From assembly GCA_022842465.1 (NCBI GenBank), contig JALHPN010000017.1:1-64000 (forward strand): DNA of 64,000 nucleotides, in the 5' to 3' direction. The first letter of the stretch is position 1; each line of letters begins with the position of its first letter. Of this stretch, positions 42,955 to 51,154 are shown piece after piece. The DNA comes from Polyangiaceae bacterium (lineage in GTDB: Bacteria; Myxococcota_A; Polyangia; Polyangiales; Polyangiaceae). The notes under the pieces were generated by a model that ran no database searches, had not been told where the DNA came from, and was given only the letters and a program-made list of their open reading frames with translations. The position numbers and the translations under genes are program-made.

Positions 42955-43881
42955 CTACCTCGCGCTCTGCGTCTGGAAGAACGTCCACGACGCTTCGGCG
43001 GCGCGGTCCCACACCCAGTGTCCGAGGTCGGAGATGTCGCAGAAGGCGACCGCCTTCTCCGCGGGACAGCCGCGGTACGCGACGCACTCGTCGTAGCCGG
43101 TGGGCTCGATCTGCGTCGTCGCGCAGCCGTTCACGTAGGCCCAGTACTCGGCGCTGAAGCGGCCGCTGTCGAAGGTGACGCCGAAGTCGAGGCGGCCATG
43201 GAGCGCGATCGCCGCCGTCGGCGCCTGGCCCGGGCACTTCGGAAACCCGTTCGCGTGGGTCTCCGCCTGGCCGTACGGGGCACCGCCGGCGCTCGACGAG
43301 ATGGCGCGGAAGAACCCGCTCCGCTGGCACGCCATCACGTTCGCGAAGAAGCCTCCTCGTGAGTATCCGGCCGCGAAGACCCGTGCGCGGTCGATCGTGA
43401 AGCGCTCGGCGAGCGCATCGACGAGGGCGACGAGGAATGCGACGTCCTCGTTGTCGCGCGTCGTCTCGAGGTCCCACCCCGACGGCGCGTCCGGGTACGC
43501 GAGGATCGCGCGGTCCCCCGACGCCTTCTCGAACGGGAAGCCTTCGTGGAAGGTCGTCCCGGTGCCGCCGTCGCCGTGGAGGACGAGGACGACCGGGTAT
43601 GCCCGCCCCGGCTCCGGCGTCGCGGGCGCGACGAGGAGGTAGCGACGCTTGCCCACGACCTCCTTGGTCACCCGCATCGGTGAGCGCCCGGGCCTCTCGG
43701 GGTAGGCACGCCGCGGCAAGACGGCGCTCTCCGGCGAGGGGAGCGGCACGAGGGTCGGAGGCGGCGCGTGCTTCGAGAACAGACGCTTCACCTTCGGCAG
43801 GACGAGCCACGCGAGGACGAGGAGCACACCGACCACCACGACGAGCGCGAGCCTTCGCTCGCGAGGTCCGCCCTCAGACAC
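42955..43881 (-). CDS. Secreted polyhydroxybutyrate depolymerase/feruloyl esterase-type hydrolase
   Basis: 308 residues from GTG 43881. One N-terminal membrane helix (about 10-30) is followed by a Pro-rich stem, then an esterase domain: VVLVLHGDGGTG oxyanion strand, nucleophile Ser in AAGYSRGGFF, acid Asp in HGRLDFGVTF and His in DLGHWVWDRA. The order matches the PHB depolymerase/CE1 family. Cysteine pairs (ACQRS, KCPG, GCATT, ECVAYRGC) suit an exported enzyme. The substrate could be a polyester, a feruloyl ester or an acetyl ester. Its start overlaps a short upstream reading frame by 8 bp. Confidence 0.8.
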   Translation of the reverse strand: MSEGGPRERRLALVVVVGVLLVLAWLVLPKVKRLFSKHAPPPTLVPLPSPESAVLPRRAYPERPGRSPMRVTKEVVGKRRYLLVAPATPEPGRAYPVVLVLHGDGGTGTTFHEGFPFEKASGDRAILAYPDAPSGWDLETTRDNEDVAFLVALVDALAERFTIDRARVFAAGYSRGGFFANVMACQRSGFFRAISSSAGGAPYGQAETHANGFPKCPGQAPTAAIALHGRLDFGVTFDSGRFSAEYWAYVNGCATTQIEPTGYDECVAYRGCPAEKAVAFCDISDLGHWVWDRAAEASWTFFQTQSAR

Positions 43882-44068
43882 CGTGCACCCAGCCCACGAT
43901 CGCGAGCACGCCGAGCGCCGCCGCGCCCCCGAGCGCCACCGTCAGGAAGGGGAGCCCGCGCGTCAGAGCGCGCTCATCCGCGACCAGGGCAGCGGCCAGC
44001 TCCGGAACACGCGCGTCGCACTCCGCCGATCGAAGTCGGCGCGAACGGCGTCGGGCACGTCGGTCCAC
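43874..44068 (-). CDS. Possible 64-residue membrane protein
   Basis: A frame of 64 codons from a GTG at 44068 overlaps the upstream hypothetical gene for 106 bp in another frame and the esterase start by 8 bp. Its second half is a clean membrane helix (GLPFLTVALGGAAALGVLAI), and the gap between neighbours would otherwise be empty. The Arg-rich N-terminus is a shadow of the overlapped gene, so the true start may lie nearer 43970. Could be real as a small inner-membrane protein; evidence is modest. Confidence 0.35.
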   Translation of the reverse strand: MDRRARRRSRRLRSAECDARVPELAAALVADERALTRGLPFLTVALGGAAALGVLAIVGWVHGV

Positions 44069-44436
44069 GGCATGCGCTTGGTCTTCGCGCTCGTCCTCCC
44101 GTCCTCGTAGCGGACGCGGAGCAGCACCTCCGCGTCGTTCTCGTGCGCGTAGCGGACGAACTCGAGCTCGACGGCGCGGACCGCGTCCTCGACCTTGGTG
44201 ACGACGTCGGGATCGAAGTCGCCGCGCAGCGACTTTCTGAGCTTGCGCCGCTCCTCCGGCGTCGAGCTCCGCATCCCGAGCGCGTTCTCGGCGAGCTCGA
44301 GCTCGAGCGCGTCGGCGACCCAGGCGTCGAGGGCCGGCGTGGAGTCCTTCGCGACCTCGAGAGACTTCTTCTTCGCCCGCGCGGCGAGCACGACGAGGAA
44401 GGCGAAGGCGACCGAGAGGGCGAAAGCGAGCAGCAT
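43963..44436 (-). CDS. Hypothetical membrane-anchored protein
   Basis: 157 residues. An N-terminal membrane helix (1-20, MLLAFALSVAFAFLVVLAAR) followed by KKKS suggests the rest lies in the cytoplasm. The soluble part is charged and helical, with WVADALELELAENALGM and a beta segment EVLLRVRYEDGR. No family is recognised. The start is preceded at exactly 6 nt by TATGCT with no Shine-Dalgarno. Genes for a possible small membrane protein and the esterase follow on the same strand. Confidence 0.65.
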   Translation of the reverse strand: MLLAFALSVAFAFLVVLAARAKKKSLEVAKDSTPALDAWVADALELELAENALGMRSSTPEERRKLRKSLRGDFDPDVVTKVEDAVRAVELEFVRYAHENDAEVLLRVRYEDGRTSAKTKRMPWTDVPDAVRADFDRRSATRVFRSWPLPWSRMSAL

Positions 44437-44442
44437 GGGTCG

Positions 44443-44448
44443 AGCATA
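44443..44448 (-). promoter_or_regulatory. Candidate leaderless -10 box for the 43963-44436 gene
   Basis: TATGCT on the minus strand lies 6 nt before the ATG at 44436, identical in sequence and spacing to the boxes of gnd and the 47588 gene. Confidence 0.5.
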
Positions 44449-44473
44449 GCAGCCCTCGGGAGGCGCGGCGGCG

Positions 44474-45076
44474 TCAGGCGCGGAGCAGAACGACCGAGAG
44501 ATTGTTCGCCGGCATCCGCGTCACCCCGACCTCCGCGCCAGGCGCGAGCCCGTGCGACGCGGCCTCGTCGAGCACGCGCTCGAGATCTCGGACGCCCCAG
44601 GACGGATCACGCGCGCGGAGGCTCGCGTCGAAGGCCTCGTTGGAGGGCGACGTGTGGGCGCCGCCCTGGCGGTACGGCCCGTAGAGATAGAGGAGCCCCC
44701 CGCTCGCGAGCGTCTCGCCCGCGCCGCGCATGAGAGACGCGCACGCGCTCCATGGTGCGATGTGGATCATGTTGATGCAGACGATGACGGACGCGGCCCC
44801 CGGCGCCACCGGCCAGGGGCTCGCGTGGACGTCGAGCTCCATCGCGGGGAGCACGGGTGCGTCGTCCTCGCGCCAGGCATCGATGCTCGCGAGCGACGCC
44901 GGATCCGCGTCGGTCGGCTGCCACGATGCGACGTGGAGCCGCGGGGCGAGGAACACCGCGTGCTCGCCCGTGCCCGACGCGATCTCGAGGACGCGCGCGC
45001 CGTGAGGGACGACACGTGCGAGCACCTCGAGGATCGGTTCGCGGTTCCGACCGGTGGCCGGGGCCGAGCGCCTCAC
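44474..45076 (-). CDS. DUF938 family SAM-dependent methyltransferase
   Basis: 200 residues from a GTG at 45076. It opens APATGRNREPILEVLARVVP and has the SAM-binding VLEIASGTGEHAVFLA, WQPTDADPASLASI, NMIHIAPW, GGLLYLYGPYR and the closing PANNLSVVLLR, all diagnostic of DUF938. The family is a class I methyltransferase fold with unknown substrate. It lies 7 bp after the YceI lipoprotein gene stop, so it is probably transcribed with the two YceI genes. The link between them is not known. Confidence 0.88.
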   Translation of the reverse strand: MRRSAPATGRNREPILEVLARVVPHGARVLEIASGTGEHAVFLAPRLHVASWQPTDADPASLASIDAWREDDAPVLPAMELDVHASPWPVAPGAASVIVCINMIHIAPWSACASLMRGAGETLASGGLLYLYGPYRQGGAHTSPSNEAFDASLRARDPSWGVRDLERVLDEAASHGLAPGAEVGVTRMPANNLSVVLLRA

Positions 45077-45083
45077 CGCGCGC

Positions 45084-45755
45084 TCAGCTCTTCTTGCCCT
45101 TGATCGCGAGCTTGATGACGACGTCGTCGCGGATGAGGTCGTCCTGCTTGCCCGGGTAGAGGAGCCCGAAGTCCTTCCGGTTGAGCGCGAACTCCGCGTC
45201 GCAGGAGACGCTGTCGCCTTCCACCTTGATCGTCGCCGGGAACGTGACGCCCTTCGTGACGCCGTGGAGGGTGAGGTTGCCGGTGACGGTGTGCGTCGCG
45301 CCCTTCTCGCCTCCTTTGTCGATCTTCGTCGAGACGAAGGTCGCCTTCGGGTAGGTGGACACCTCGAAGAAGTCCTTCGACTGGAGGTGGCCGGTGAGCC
45401 TCTCGTTGTCGGAGAAGATCGACGTCGCGTCGATGTTCACCTCGACCGAGCCCTTCTCGGGCGCGCCGTCCGGCGCCTTGATCGCGCCGCTGAAGGTCTT
45501 GAACCCGCCTTCGTGCTTCCCGGTGACCTTGGAGCCCGTCCAGGAGACCTTCGAGGTGCTCTGGTCGAAGGTGTAGGTCTTCGCGCCCGCGGTCTCGGTG
45601 ATGCCCGTGCCGACGCTGGCGGGGGCCGCGTTCGTCGTCGGGATCGCCTCGGTCGTCGTCGCCTTCGACTTGTTCTTGGCGGGGTCGTCGCAGCCGACGG
45701 CGAGGAGCGAGGCGGAGAGGAGCGCGGCACCGGAGAGCGAGATGAGCTTGTTCAT
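45084..45755 (-). CDS. YceI-domain lipoprotein
   Basis: 223 residues from ATG 45755 with AAGGA 7 nt before it. The signal ends SLLAVGC for lipidation. After a Thr/Ala spacer (25-55) comes a YceI lipocalin-like barrel (TYTFDQSTSKVSWTGSKV, KHEGGFKTFSGAIK, VTFPATIKVEG). YceI barrels bind isoprenoid or similar amphiphilic lipids in the periplasm (known for TT1927b). A second YceI gene lies 11 bp upstream without a lipobox, so one copy is membrane-tethered and the other is not. Confidence 0.88.
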   Translation of the reverse strand: MNKLISLSGAALLSASLLAVGCDDPAKNKSKATTTEAIPTTNAAPASVGTGITETAGAKTYTFDQSTSKVSWTGSKVTGKHEGGFKTFSGAIKAPDGAPEKGSVEVNIDATSIFSDNERLTGHLQSKDFFEVSTYPKATFVSTKIDKGGEKGATHTVTGNLTLHGVTKGVTFPATIKVEGDSVSCDAEFALNRKDFGLLYPGKQDDLIRDDVVIKLAIKGKKS

Positions 45756-45766
45756 GGTCGGGTCCT

Positions 45767-46342
45767 TCACTTCTGGAGCACGAGAGAGACGTCGAGGTCG
45801 ATCGTGACGTCGTCGCCGACGAGCACGCCGCCGGCCTCGAGGACGTTGTTCCACATCATGCCGAACTCGGAGCGCTTGATCTTCGTCCGGGCCGAGGCGC
45901 CGATCCGAGTGTTGCCCCAGGGGTCTTTGTTCGTCGCGGTCGGGCCGTCGACCGTCAGGACGACCTCTCGCGTCGTGCCGCGGAGGGTGAGATCGCCGAT
46001 CACCTCGAGCCCCGTGTCCGCGCGCCGGACGGCCTTCGACGTGAACGCGATGACGGGGTGGTTCTCCGCGTCGAAGAAGTCTCCGCTCCGCAGGTGCGTG
46101 TCCCGCTGCGCGTCGCGCGTGCTGATCGAGGCCACCTCGATCGTCGCCGTGACCTTCGCGGTCTCCGGACGAGCCGCGTCGTAGACGACGCTTCCGGCGA
46201 GCTTCTGGAACTCGCCGCGGACGTTCGAGATCATCATGTGCCTCACGCTGAACGACGCCGTCGAGTGGGATGCGTCGATGCTCCACACCTGCGCCGTGGC
46301 GGCAGAGGTGGCGGTCGGCTGGGTCGCGGTGGTGGTCGTCAT
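45767..46342 (-). CDS. YceI family protein
   Basis: 191 residues with AAGGAG 8 nt before the ATG. After about 18 Thr/Ala-rich residues the YceI barrel begins (VWSIDASHSTASFSVRHMMI, VRGEFQKLAGSVVYD, HLRSGDFFDAENHPVIAF, LTLRGTTREVVLTV). No signal peptide is evident, in contrast to the downstream lipoprotein copy, so it is probably cytoplasmic. It heads a three-gene run with the YceI lipoprotein and the DUF938 methyltransferase. The 89-bp gap before it should hold the promoter. Confidence 0.9.
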   Translation of the reverse strand: MTTTTATQPTATSAATAQVWSIDASHSTASFSVRHMMISNVRGEFQKLAGSVVYDAARPETAKVTATIEVASISTRDAQRDTHLRSGDFFDAENHPVIAFTSKAVRRADTGLEVIGDLTLRGTTREVVLTVDGPTATNKDPWGNTRIGASARTKIKRSEFGMMWNNVLEAGGVLVGDDVTIDLDVSLVLQK

Positions 46343-46431
46343 GGCCGGGTCTCCTTGTTCGCTCTCGTTGGATGCGAACGTGCCGCTCCCGTCGCGTCCG
46401 CACTAGGCGTGGAGATTCGAATGAACTGTTG

Positions 46432-47058
46432 TCACGCGGACAACAATCGCCGGATGGCCTCCCGGAAGGCCTCGACCGGCTGCGCGCCCGAGACGGCCAG
46501 CTTGCCGCCGAACACGGCGAACGGCACGCCGCGGATCCCCTGGCGCGCGGCGTCCTCGGCCTCGGCCTTCGTCCGCGCGGTCTCCTCCGCGTCCGCGAGG
46601 AGCGCGCGCGCCTCCTCTGCGGTGAACCCGTTCGCCACGGCCAGCCTCACGAGGACGTCCACCGCGCCGACGTCCTCGCCCTCGAGGAAGTAGGCCGCGA
46701 AGAGCCCCTCGGCGAGCGCGCTCTGCGTGCCCTTCGCCGCCGCCTGACGGAGGAGCGTGTGCGCGGCGATCGTGTTCACGCTCCGCCGCACCTTCGCGAA
46801 GTCGAGCGGGATCCCGCTCTCCCGCGCCATGGCCTCGACGCGGCCGAACATCTGCGACGGATCGCCCCCGTACTTCTTCCGGAGGCGCTCGCGGAGGTCC
46901 TCTCCCTCCGTCGGCGTCGACGGATCGAGGAGGAACGGGCGGAAGGTGACGATCGCGTCCGTGACCCCCTCCGCCTCGAGCGCCGCCTCGACCCGGCGCT
47001 TGCCGATGAAGCAGAACGGGCAGACCACGTCGCTCACGATGTCCACGGTCAGCGGCAT
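46432..47058 (-). CDS. DsbA-family thioredoxin-fold oxidoreductase (FrnE-like)
   Basis: 208 residues with no signal peptide. The redox motif CPFC is at 13-16 (VVCPFCFIGKRR), a helical insert occupies about 60-165, and GIRGVPFAVFG near 175-185 supplies the cis-Pro loop. This is the FrnE/2-hydroxychromene-2-carboxylate isomerase-like branch of DsbA-fold proteins, which act in the cytoplasm. The substrate is unknown; polyketide-linked and oxidative-stress roles have been described for relatives. The TerB-like gene ends 3 bp before it, so the two are probably one transcript. Confidence 0.92.
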   Translation of the reverse strand: MPLTVDIVSDVVCPFCFIGKRRVEAALEAEGVTDAIVTFRPFLLDPSTPTEGEDLRERLRKKYGGDPSQMFGRVEAMARESGIPLDFAKVRRSVNTIAAHTLLRQAAAKGTQSALAEGLFAAYFLEGEDVGAVDVLVRLAVANGFTAEEARALLADAEETARTKAEAEDAARQGIRGVPFAVFGGKLAVSGAQPVEAFREAIRRLLSA

Positions 47059-47061
47059 CCG

Positions 47062-47502
47062 TCACTCCTCCGAAGGTCGCTCGGTCGACGACCAGGCCGG
47101 CACATCGCTCTCGTACCTGCCCTCGCTGGCGAGCATCGCCGAGATGCGCGCGTCGCCGAGGCCCATCGCAACGGCTGCCTCTCGGAAGGCCACGCGCTCG
47201 TCGTCCGAGAGCCCGTCCGCGTGCGCGACGCGTAGCGCGTTCCGCAGCGCACGCGAGCGCGAGGGCTCGGGGAGCCGCCGGACGAGCGACGCGACGTAGT
47301 CGTCGGGCCCGATCTCGTCGAGGGAGGCCATCTCCGTCGCCAGCACCTCGTGCATCACGAGGGGTGACACGAGGTCGCCGAGGAGCGCGCCGAGACGCGC
47401 GGAGAGCGCGCCGACCTCCGCGTCCGAGACGACGCCGTCGGCGGACGCGAGCAGGAGACAGAGCCCGATCTCTGCCGCTTTCTCGTCGGGAATCGACGTC
47501 AT
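47062..47502 (-). CDS. TerB-like helical protein
   Basis: 146 residues from ATG 47502 after AGGA. It is an all-helical protein with two acidic helix-loop repeats (LCLLLASADGVVSDAEVGAL and ALRVAHADGLSDDERVAFRE), where the ADGxxSDxE motifs match the metal-binding helices of TerB (tellurite-resistance B) domains. No other ter genes are present, so this is a stand-alone TerB-like domain, and tellurite resistance is not implied. The dsbA-like gene follows after 3 bp. The gene is divergent from the 47588 gene across 85 bp. Confidence 0.75.
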   Translation of the reverse strand: MTSIPDEKAAEIGLCLLLASADGVVSDAEVGALSARLGALLGDLVSPLVMHEVLATEMASLDEIGPDDYVASLVRRLPEPSRSRALRNALRVAHADGLSDDERVAFREAAVAMGLGDARISAMLASEGRYESDVPAWSSTERPSEE

Positions 47503-47575
47503 GACCGGCGCATCCTGGCACCGGGACCGTCTCCGCTCAAGCTCTGCCCGTGGAACAGGGACCCGCGCGGGGGCG

Positions 47576-47581
47576 TATGCT
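47576..47581 (+). promoter_or_regulatory. Candidate leaderless -10 box for the 47588 gene
   Basis: TATGCT ends 6 nt before the GTG at 47588, the same sequence and spacing as the boxes of gnd and the 44436 gene, with no Shine-Dalgarno. Confidence 0.5.
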
Positions 47582-47587
47582 CCCTGC

Positions 47588-48721
47588 GTGGAGGAACGAG
47601 CGTCGGACGACCCCGAGGACGGCGTGGAGCTCACCGCGCGGCTCGTGGACGCCCGGACGTCGAACCGTGCCGCGCTCGGCACGACGGCGCTCGCGACCTT
47701 CTCGCTGCTCGCCATCGTCGTCGACGACCTGGGCTTCCCGCGCAGGATCCCGCTCTCGTCCGACGCGACCGGCTTCTCGGTCGTCGCGGCGCTCATGGCG
47801 CTCGTCGTCGTCGGGCCGTGGCTCCGGCCGGCGCGGCGACCGGGCCTCGTTCGGGTTCGCGTCGAGGGGAGCGCGGTGAGGATCGCCGATCGCGTCCTTC
47901 GCGCAGCCGACGTCCGTGCGGTGTCCGTCGCGCGTGCGGCGCGAGGCGCGAGCGTGGCGATCGCGACGTCCGCCACGCCACGGCTCGTGTTCCTCGAGCT
48001 CGCGTCGCTCGAAGAGGCGGAGATCGTCGCGCGCGCGCTCGGCGCGTCCGCGGAGCCCCGCGAGCTCGAGGGGGACCTCGCTTCGCGCGCGGGCGTCCGC
48101 CTCCAGGGTGTCGTCAGCGTGCTCCTCGCGGTCACCGGGCTCCTATGGATGCTCGGGGCGTTCGGCGCGTTGCCGTCGGTGTACAAGCTCGTCGGCGTGG
48201 CGGCGGTCACGCTCGCGCCTGCGTCTCTCGTCGTCCTCCTCGCGCGTCTCGCGCCGGCCAAGGGGCGAGCGCTCTCCGCCCTCGCGCTCTCGGGGCGCCA
48301 CGAGGCGACGCCGTTCGACCGTCACGTCGCGCTCCACGCGAGGGCGGCGGACGCGGGGCCCGCGCCGCTCGGCCGAGAGAGCGCCGGGCCTCGTGCCGTG
48401 CTCCTCCGCCGCGGCGAGGCGACGCGCGCATGGCTCCGGCGGCTCGACGCCCTCCCGGTCGATCGGAGCGCCTATCGCGGGGACGCGATGTCGCGCGAAG
48501 CGCTCCTCGAGACGCTCGCGGACGACGCGGCGGCGGTCGAGGCGCGAGCCGGCGCCGCGCGGATCCTCGCGCGCCGCCTCGGAGAGCCCCCGCCCGAGCT
48601 CGTGAGGGTCGTCGTGGACCCGGACGTCCGGGTCCGGGTCGAAGCCGCCGTCTTCGAGGACGATCCCGAGGAGGCCGCGACGGAGCTCGATCGGCTCGGT
48701 CCCGTCTTCCGCGCGCGCTGA
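47588..48721 (+). CDS. Four-helix membrane protein of an undescribed family, copy 2
   Basis: 377 residues from a GTG at 47588. Two helix pairs (about 30-80 and 165-210) separate cytoplasmic beta segments (VRVRVEGSAVRIADRVLRAA), and a helical C-terminal region follows with YRGDAMSREALLETLAD, EARAGAARILARRL and VRVVVDPDVRVRVEAAVF. These match YRGAALRDEELWSVLAD, PRAAAAYLLRRRAP and VRVRVAVETSVSVRVAL in the 41690 gene in order and spacing. The shared fold looks like a membrane anchor plus HEAT-like repeats. The next gene, a leucine-rich-repeat lipoprotein, starts 41 bp downstream. Confidence 0.65.
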   Translation: MEERASDDPEDGVELTARLVDARTSNRAALGTTALATFSLLAIVVDDLGFPRRIPLSSDATGFSVVAALMALVVVGPWLRPARRPGLVRVRVEGSAVRIADRVLRAADVRAVSVARAARGASVAIATSATPRLVFLELASLEEAEIVARALGASAEPRELEGDLASRAGVRLQGVVSVLLAVTGLLWMLGAFGALPSVYKLVGVAAVTLAPASLVVLLARLAPAKGRALSALALSGRHEATPFDRHVALHARAADAGPAPLGRESAGPRAVLLRRGEATRAWLRRLDALPVDRSAYRGDAMSREALLETLADDAAAVEARAGAARILARRLGEPPPELVRVVVDPDVRVRVEAAVFEDDPEEAATELDRLGPVFRAR

Positions 48722-48748
48722 TCGGCGTGACGCGCGCGCCGCATCGAG

Positions 48749-48754
48749 TATCCT
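48749..48754 (+). promoter_or_regulatory. Candidate -10 box for the LRR lipoprotein
   Basis: TATCCT ends 8 nt before the ATG at 48763. Transcription starting about 7 nt after it would give a leader of a base or two at most. No Shine-Dalgarno is present. Confidence 0.35.
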
Positions 48755-48762
48755 CCGCCGCC

Positions 48763-49602
48763 ATGAAGCGGACCATGCGCGGCCTGTTCGTCACCTCGCT
48801 GCTCCTCGTCTCCCTCGCCGGCTGCGACGAAGAGGAGAAGAAGCGGGAGATGCTCGCGAAGACCCAGGGCGACTCGGCCGCCGCGGCGATCGCCGCCGGG
48901 GGAGGCGATGCGTCGGTGACGGCGGCCATCCCGACGGCGTCGGCCTCCGCGAAGGAGGCGCCCCCGAAGGCGAAGGAGTGCAAGGCCGGCGACACGCTCG
49001 CCCTGGATGACCCCGACCTCGAGGCGGAGCTGCGGAAGAAGCTGAACAAGCTCCCCAAGGAGAACGAGAAGCCGGCGCCCCTCCGCATGGCCGACCTCGC
49101 GCAGGTGACGTCGGTGAACCTGACCAGCAAGGCCTCGCTCGACGAGCTCGATCCGTGTGTCTTCCCCAAGATGACGTCGCTCCGTCATCTCTACCTCGGA
49201 AAGGGGAAGCTCCGGGACCTCACCCCCATCGCGAACCTCGTCCAGCTCGAGTCTCTCCGTGCGTCGATCAACGAGGTCGAGGACCTCGCGCCGCTGACGA
49301 AGCTCGTGAAGCTCGATCGCGTCGACCTGGGACGGACGCACGTGCGCGATCTCGCGCCGATGGCGAACCTCGTGAACCTCACCGAGCTCGAGCTCGACGG
49401 CAACGAGATCACCGATCTCGCGCCGCTCGCGAAGCTGAAGAAGCTGGAGAAGCTCTCCATCAAGCGCACGAACGTCACCGACGTGAGCCCCCTCAAGGAC
49501 CTCACGAAGCTGAAGTTCCTCTACATCGAGGGCGCGGCGGTGACGAACCTGGACACGCTCTCGCCGCTCGTCGGCCGAGGCCTCAAGATCGTCACGAAGT
49601 GA
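48763..49602 (+). CDS. Leucine-rich-repeat lipoprotein (internalin-like)
   Basis: 279 residues. The signal ends SLAGC (Cys near residue 21), followed by an acidic/lysine stretch and an Ala-rich spacer. From about residue 125 come five to six LRRs of about 22 residues with the LxxLxxLxxLxxLxLxxNxIxDLxPLxxL pattern (for example LTELELDGNEITDLAPLAKL). Position in the array suggests a small solenoid on the outer face of a membrane. It may bind a protein ligand. It starts 41 bp after the membrane-family gene and precedes the GMC oxidoreductase gene by 13 bp. Confidence 0.85.
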   Translation: MKRTMRGLFVTSLLLVSLAGCDEEEKKREMLAKTQGDSAAAAIAAGGGDASVTAAIPTASASAKEAPPKAKECKAGDTLALDDPDLEAELRKKLNKLPKENEKPAPLRMADLAQVTSVNLTSKASLDELDPCVFPKMTSLRHLYLGKGKLRDLTPIANLVQLESLRASINEVEDLAPLTKLVKLDRVDLGRTHVRDLAPMANLVNLTELELDGNEITDLAPLAKLKKLEKLSIKRTNVTDVSPLKDLTKLKFLYIEGAAVTNLDTLSPLVGRGLKIVTK

Positions 49603-49615
49603 CCCGAGCCGAGGC

Positions 49616-51148
49616 GTGAAGACGCTCGTCGTCGGCGCAGGCTCGGCCGGGGCCGTCATCGCGTCGCGCCTCACGGAGGACGACGGACACGAGGTCGTCC
49701 TCGTCGAGGCCGGCCCCGACTATCCGCGTGCCGGCGAGGCGCCCGACACGCTGCCCGTGGATCTCAGGCAAGGACTCCAGAACTCGCTCCACCGCCACGA
49801 CTGGGGCTACGACTACCGCGCGACCGACCATCGTGTCTGGAGCGCGCTCCCGATGGGGTTCCCGCGTGGGAAGGTCGTCGGCGGCTCGTCCGCCGTGAAC
49901 ACGTGCATCGCGCTCCGGGGCATGCCCGGCGACTACGACGAGTGGGCCGCCGCCGGCCTCCCGGAGTGGTCGTGGGAGGCCTGCCTCCCCGCCTTCAAGC
50001 GGCTCGAGACCGACCTCGACTTCGACAACGCGTGGCACGGACAGGAAGGGCCGATCCCGATCCGGCGCCACCCGCCCGAGGAGCTCGTCCCCTGGCAGGC
50101 CACGTTCCTCGAGGCGTGCGAGGAGCTCGGGTATCCGAAGAGCGCGGACACGAACGATCCGACGACGACAGGGGCCGGGCCGCATGCGATGAACAAGATC
50201 GACGGCCAGCGCATGAGCGCCGCGCGGACGTACCTGCGGGCCGAGGTGCGGGCTCGCGCGAACCTGCGCATCGTCCCCGACACGAGCGTGCGACGCGTGC
50301 TCGTCCGGAACGGCGTCGCGCAAGGGGTCGAGGTCGAGCGCCACGGGCGCGTGTTCGTGCTCCACGCCGATCGCGTCGTGCTCTCCGCCGGCGCGATCGC
50401 GACGCCGGGCATCCTCCTCCGCTCCGGCATCGGCCCGCGCCGGGAGCTCGCGCGGCTCGGGATCGAGCTTGTCTCCGACGTGCCGGGCGTCGGCGCGCGG
50501 CTCCTCGACCACCCGGGGTTCGCGATCTTCTTCCGTCCGCTCGCGCGCGGCTTCTCGCGGGTCGATCACCCGCTCGTGCAGACCGTCTGCCGCTACGCGT
50601 CTTCGCTGACCGGCATCCCGAACGACATGCAGATCCAGCCGGGCTCGTTCGTTCCGCTCCCCCACCTGCCGCTCGCCGGCGTGACCATCGCCGCCGTCGT
50701 GGGCAAGCCGCGGTCGGTGGGGCGCCTCCGCTTCCTCTCCGCCCGCGTCCAGGATGCGCCCGTGATCGAGACCGCGCTCCTCTCCCACGAGGAGGACCGC
50801 GCGATGGCGCGGGGGGCGCTCCGGAAGGTCGCCGATCTCGCCCGCACGCGCGCGATCACGCGCGTGGCGAGGCCGATCTACCCGTCGAGCCGGCCCTTCG
50901 AGGACGACGGCACCTTCCGCGGAGCGATCGAGCGCATCACCGGGTCGGGCTATCACCCGTGCGGTACGGTCCCGATGGGGCGGGACGACGATCCCGACGC
51001 GGCGACGGACGGCCGCGGCCGCGTGCGAGGCGTCCACGGTCTCTTCGTCGCCGACGCGAGCCTCATGCCCACGGTCCCGAGCTCGAACACGAACCTCCCG
51101 TCTCTGATGATCGGCGAGCGGTTCGGCGTCTGGCTCCGCGAGCGGTGA
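49616..51148 (+). CDS. GMC-family FAD-dependent oxidoreductase
   Basis: 510 residues from a GTG at 49616 with GAGG upstream. The FAD-binding VVGAGSAGAVIASRL opens the protein, then GMC signature 1 (GKVVGGSSAVNTCIALRGMP), signature 2 (GAIATPGILLRSGIGP), the catalytic His in GYHPCGTVPMG, and the closing NTNLPSLMIGERF. It resembles choline/alcohol dehydrogenases. There is no signal peptide. The stop lies 6 bp before that of the opposing SRPBCC gene. The substrate alcohol cannot be told. Confidence 0.92.
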   Translation: MKTLVVGAGSAGAVIASRLTEDDGHEVVLVEAGPDYPRAGEAPDTLPVDLRQGLQNSLHRHDWGYDYRATDHRVWSALPMGFPRGKVVGGSSAVNTCIALRGMPGDYDEWAAAGLPEWSWEACLPAFKRLETDLDFDNAWHGQEGPIPIRRHPPEELVPWQATFLEACEELGYPKSADTNDPTTTGAGPHAMNKIDGQRMSAARTYLRAEVRARANLRIVPDTSVRRVLVRNGVAQGVEVERHGRVFVLHADRVVLSAGAIATPGILLRSGIGPRRELARLGIELVSDVPGVGARLLDHPGFAIFFRPLARGFSRVDHPLVQTVCRYASSLTGIPNDMQIQPGSFVPLPHLPLAGVTIAAVVGKPRSVGRLRFLSARVQDAPVIETALLSHEEDRAMARGALRKVADLARTRAITRVARPIYPSSRPFEDDGTFRGAIERITGSGYHPCGTVPMGRDDDPDAATDGRGRVRGVHGLFVADASLMPTVPSSNTNLPSLMIGERFGVWLRER

Positions 51149-51154
51149 GCGAGG

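Noticed and set aside
47062-47502. Reading the TerB-like gene as evidence of tellurite resistance
   Set aside because: No other ter genes are present, and single TerB domains are widespread in unrelated contexts.
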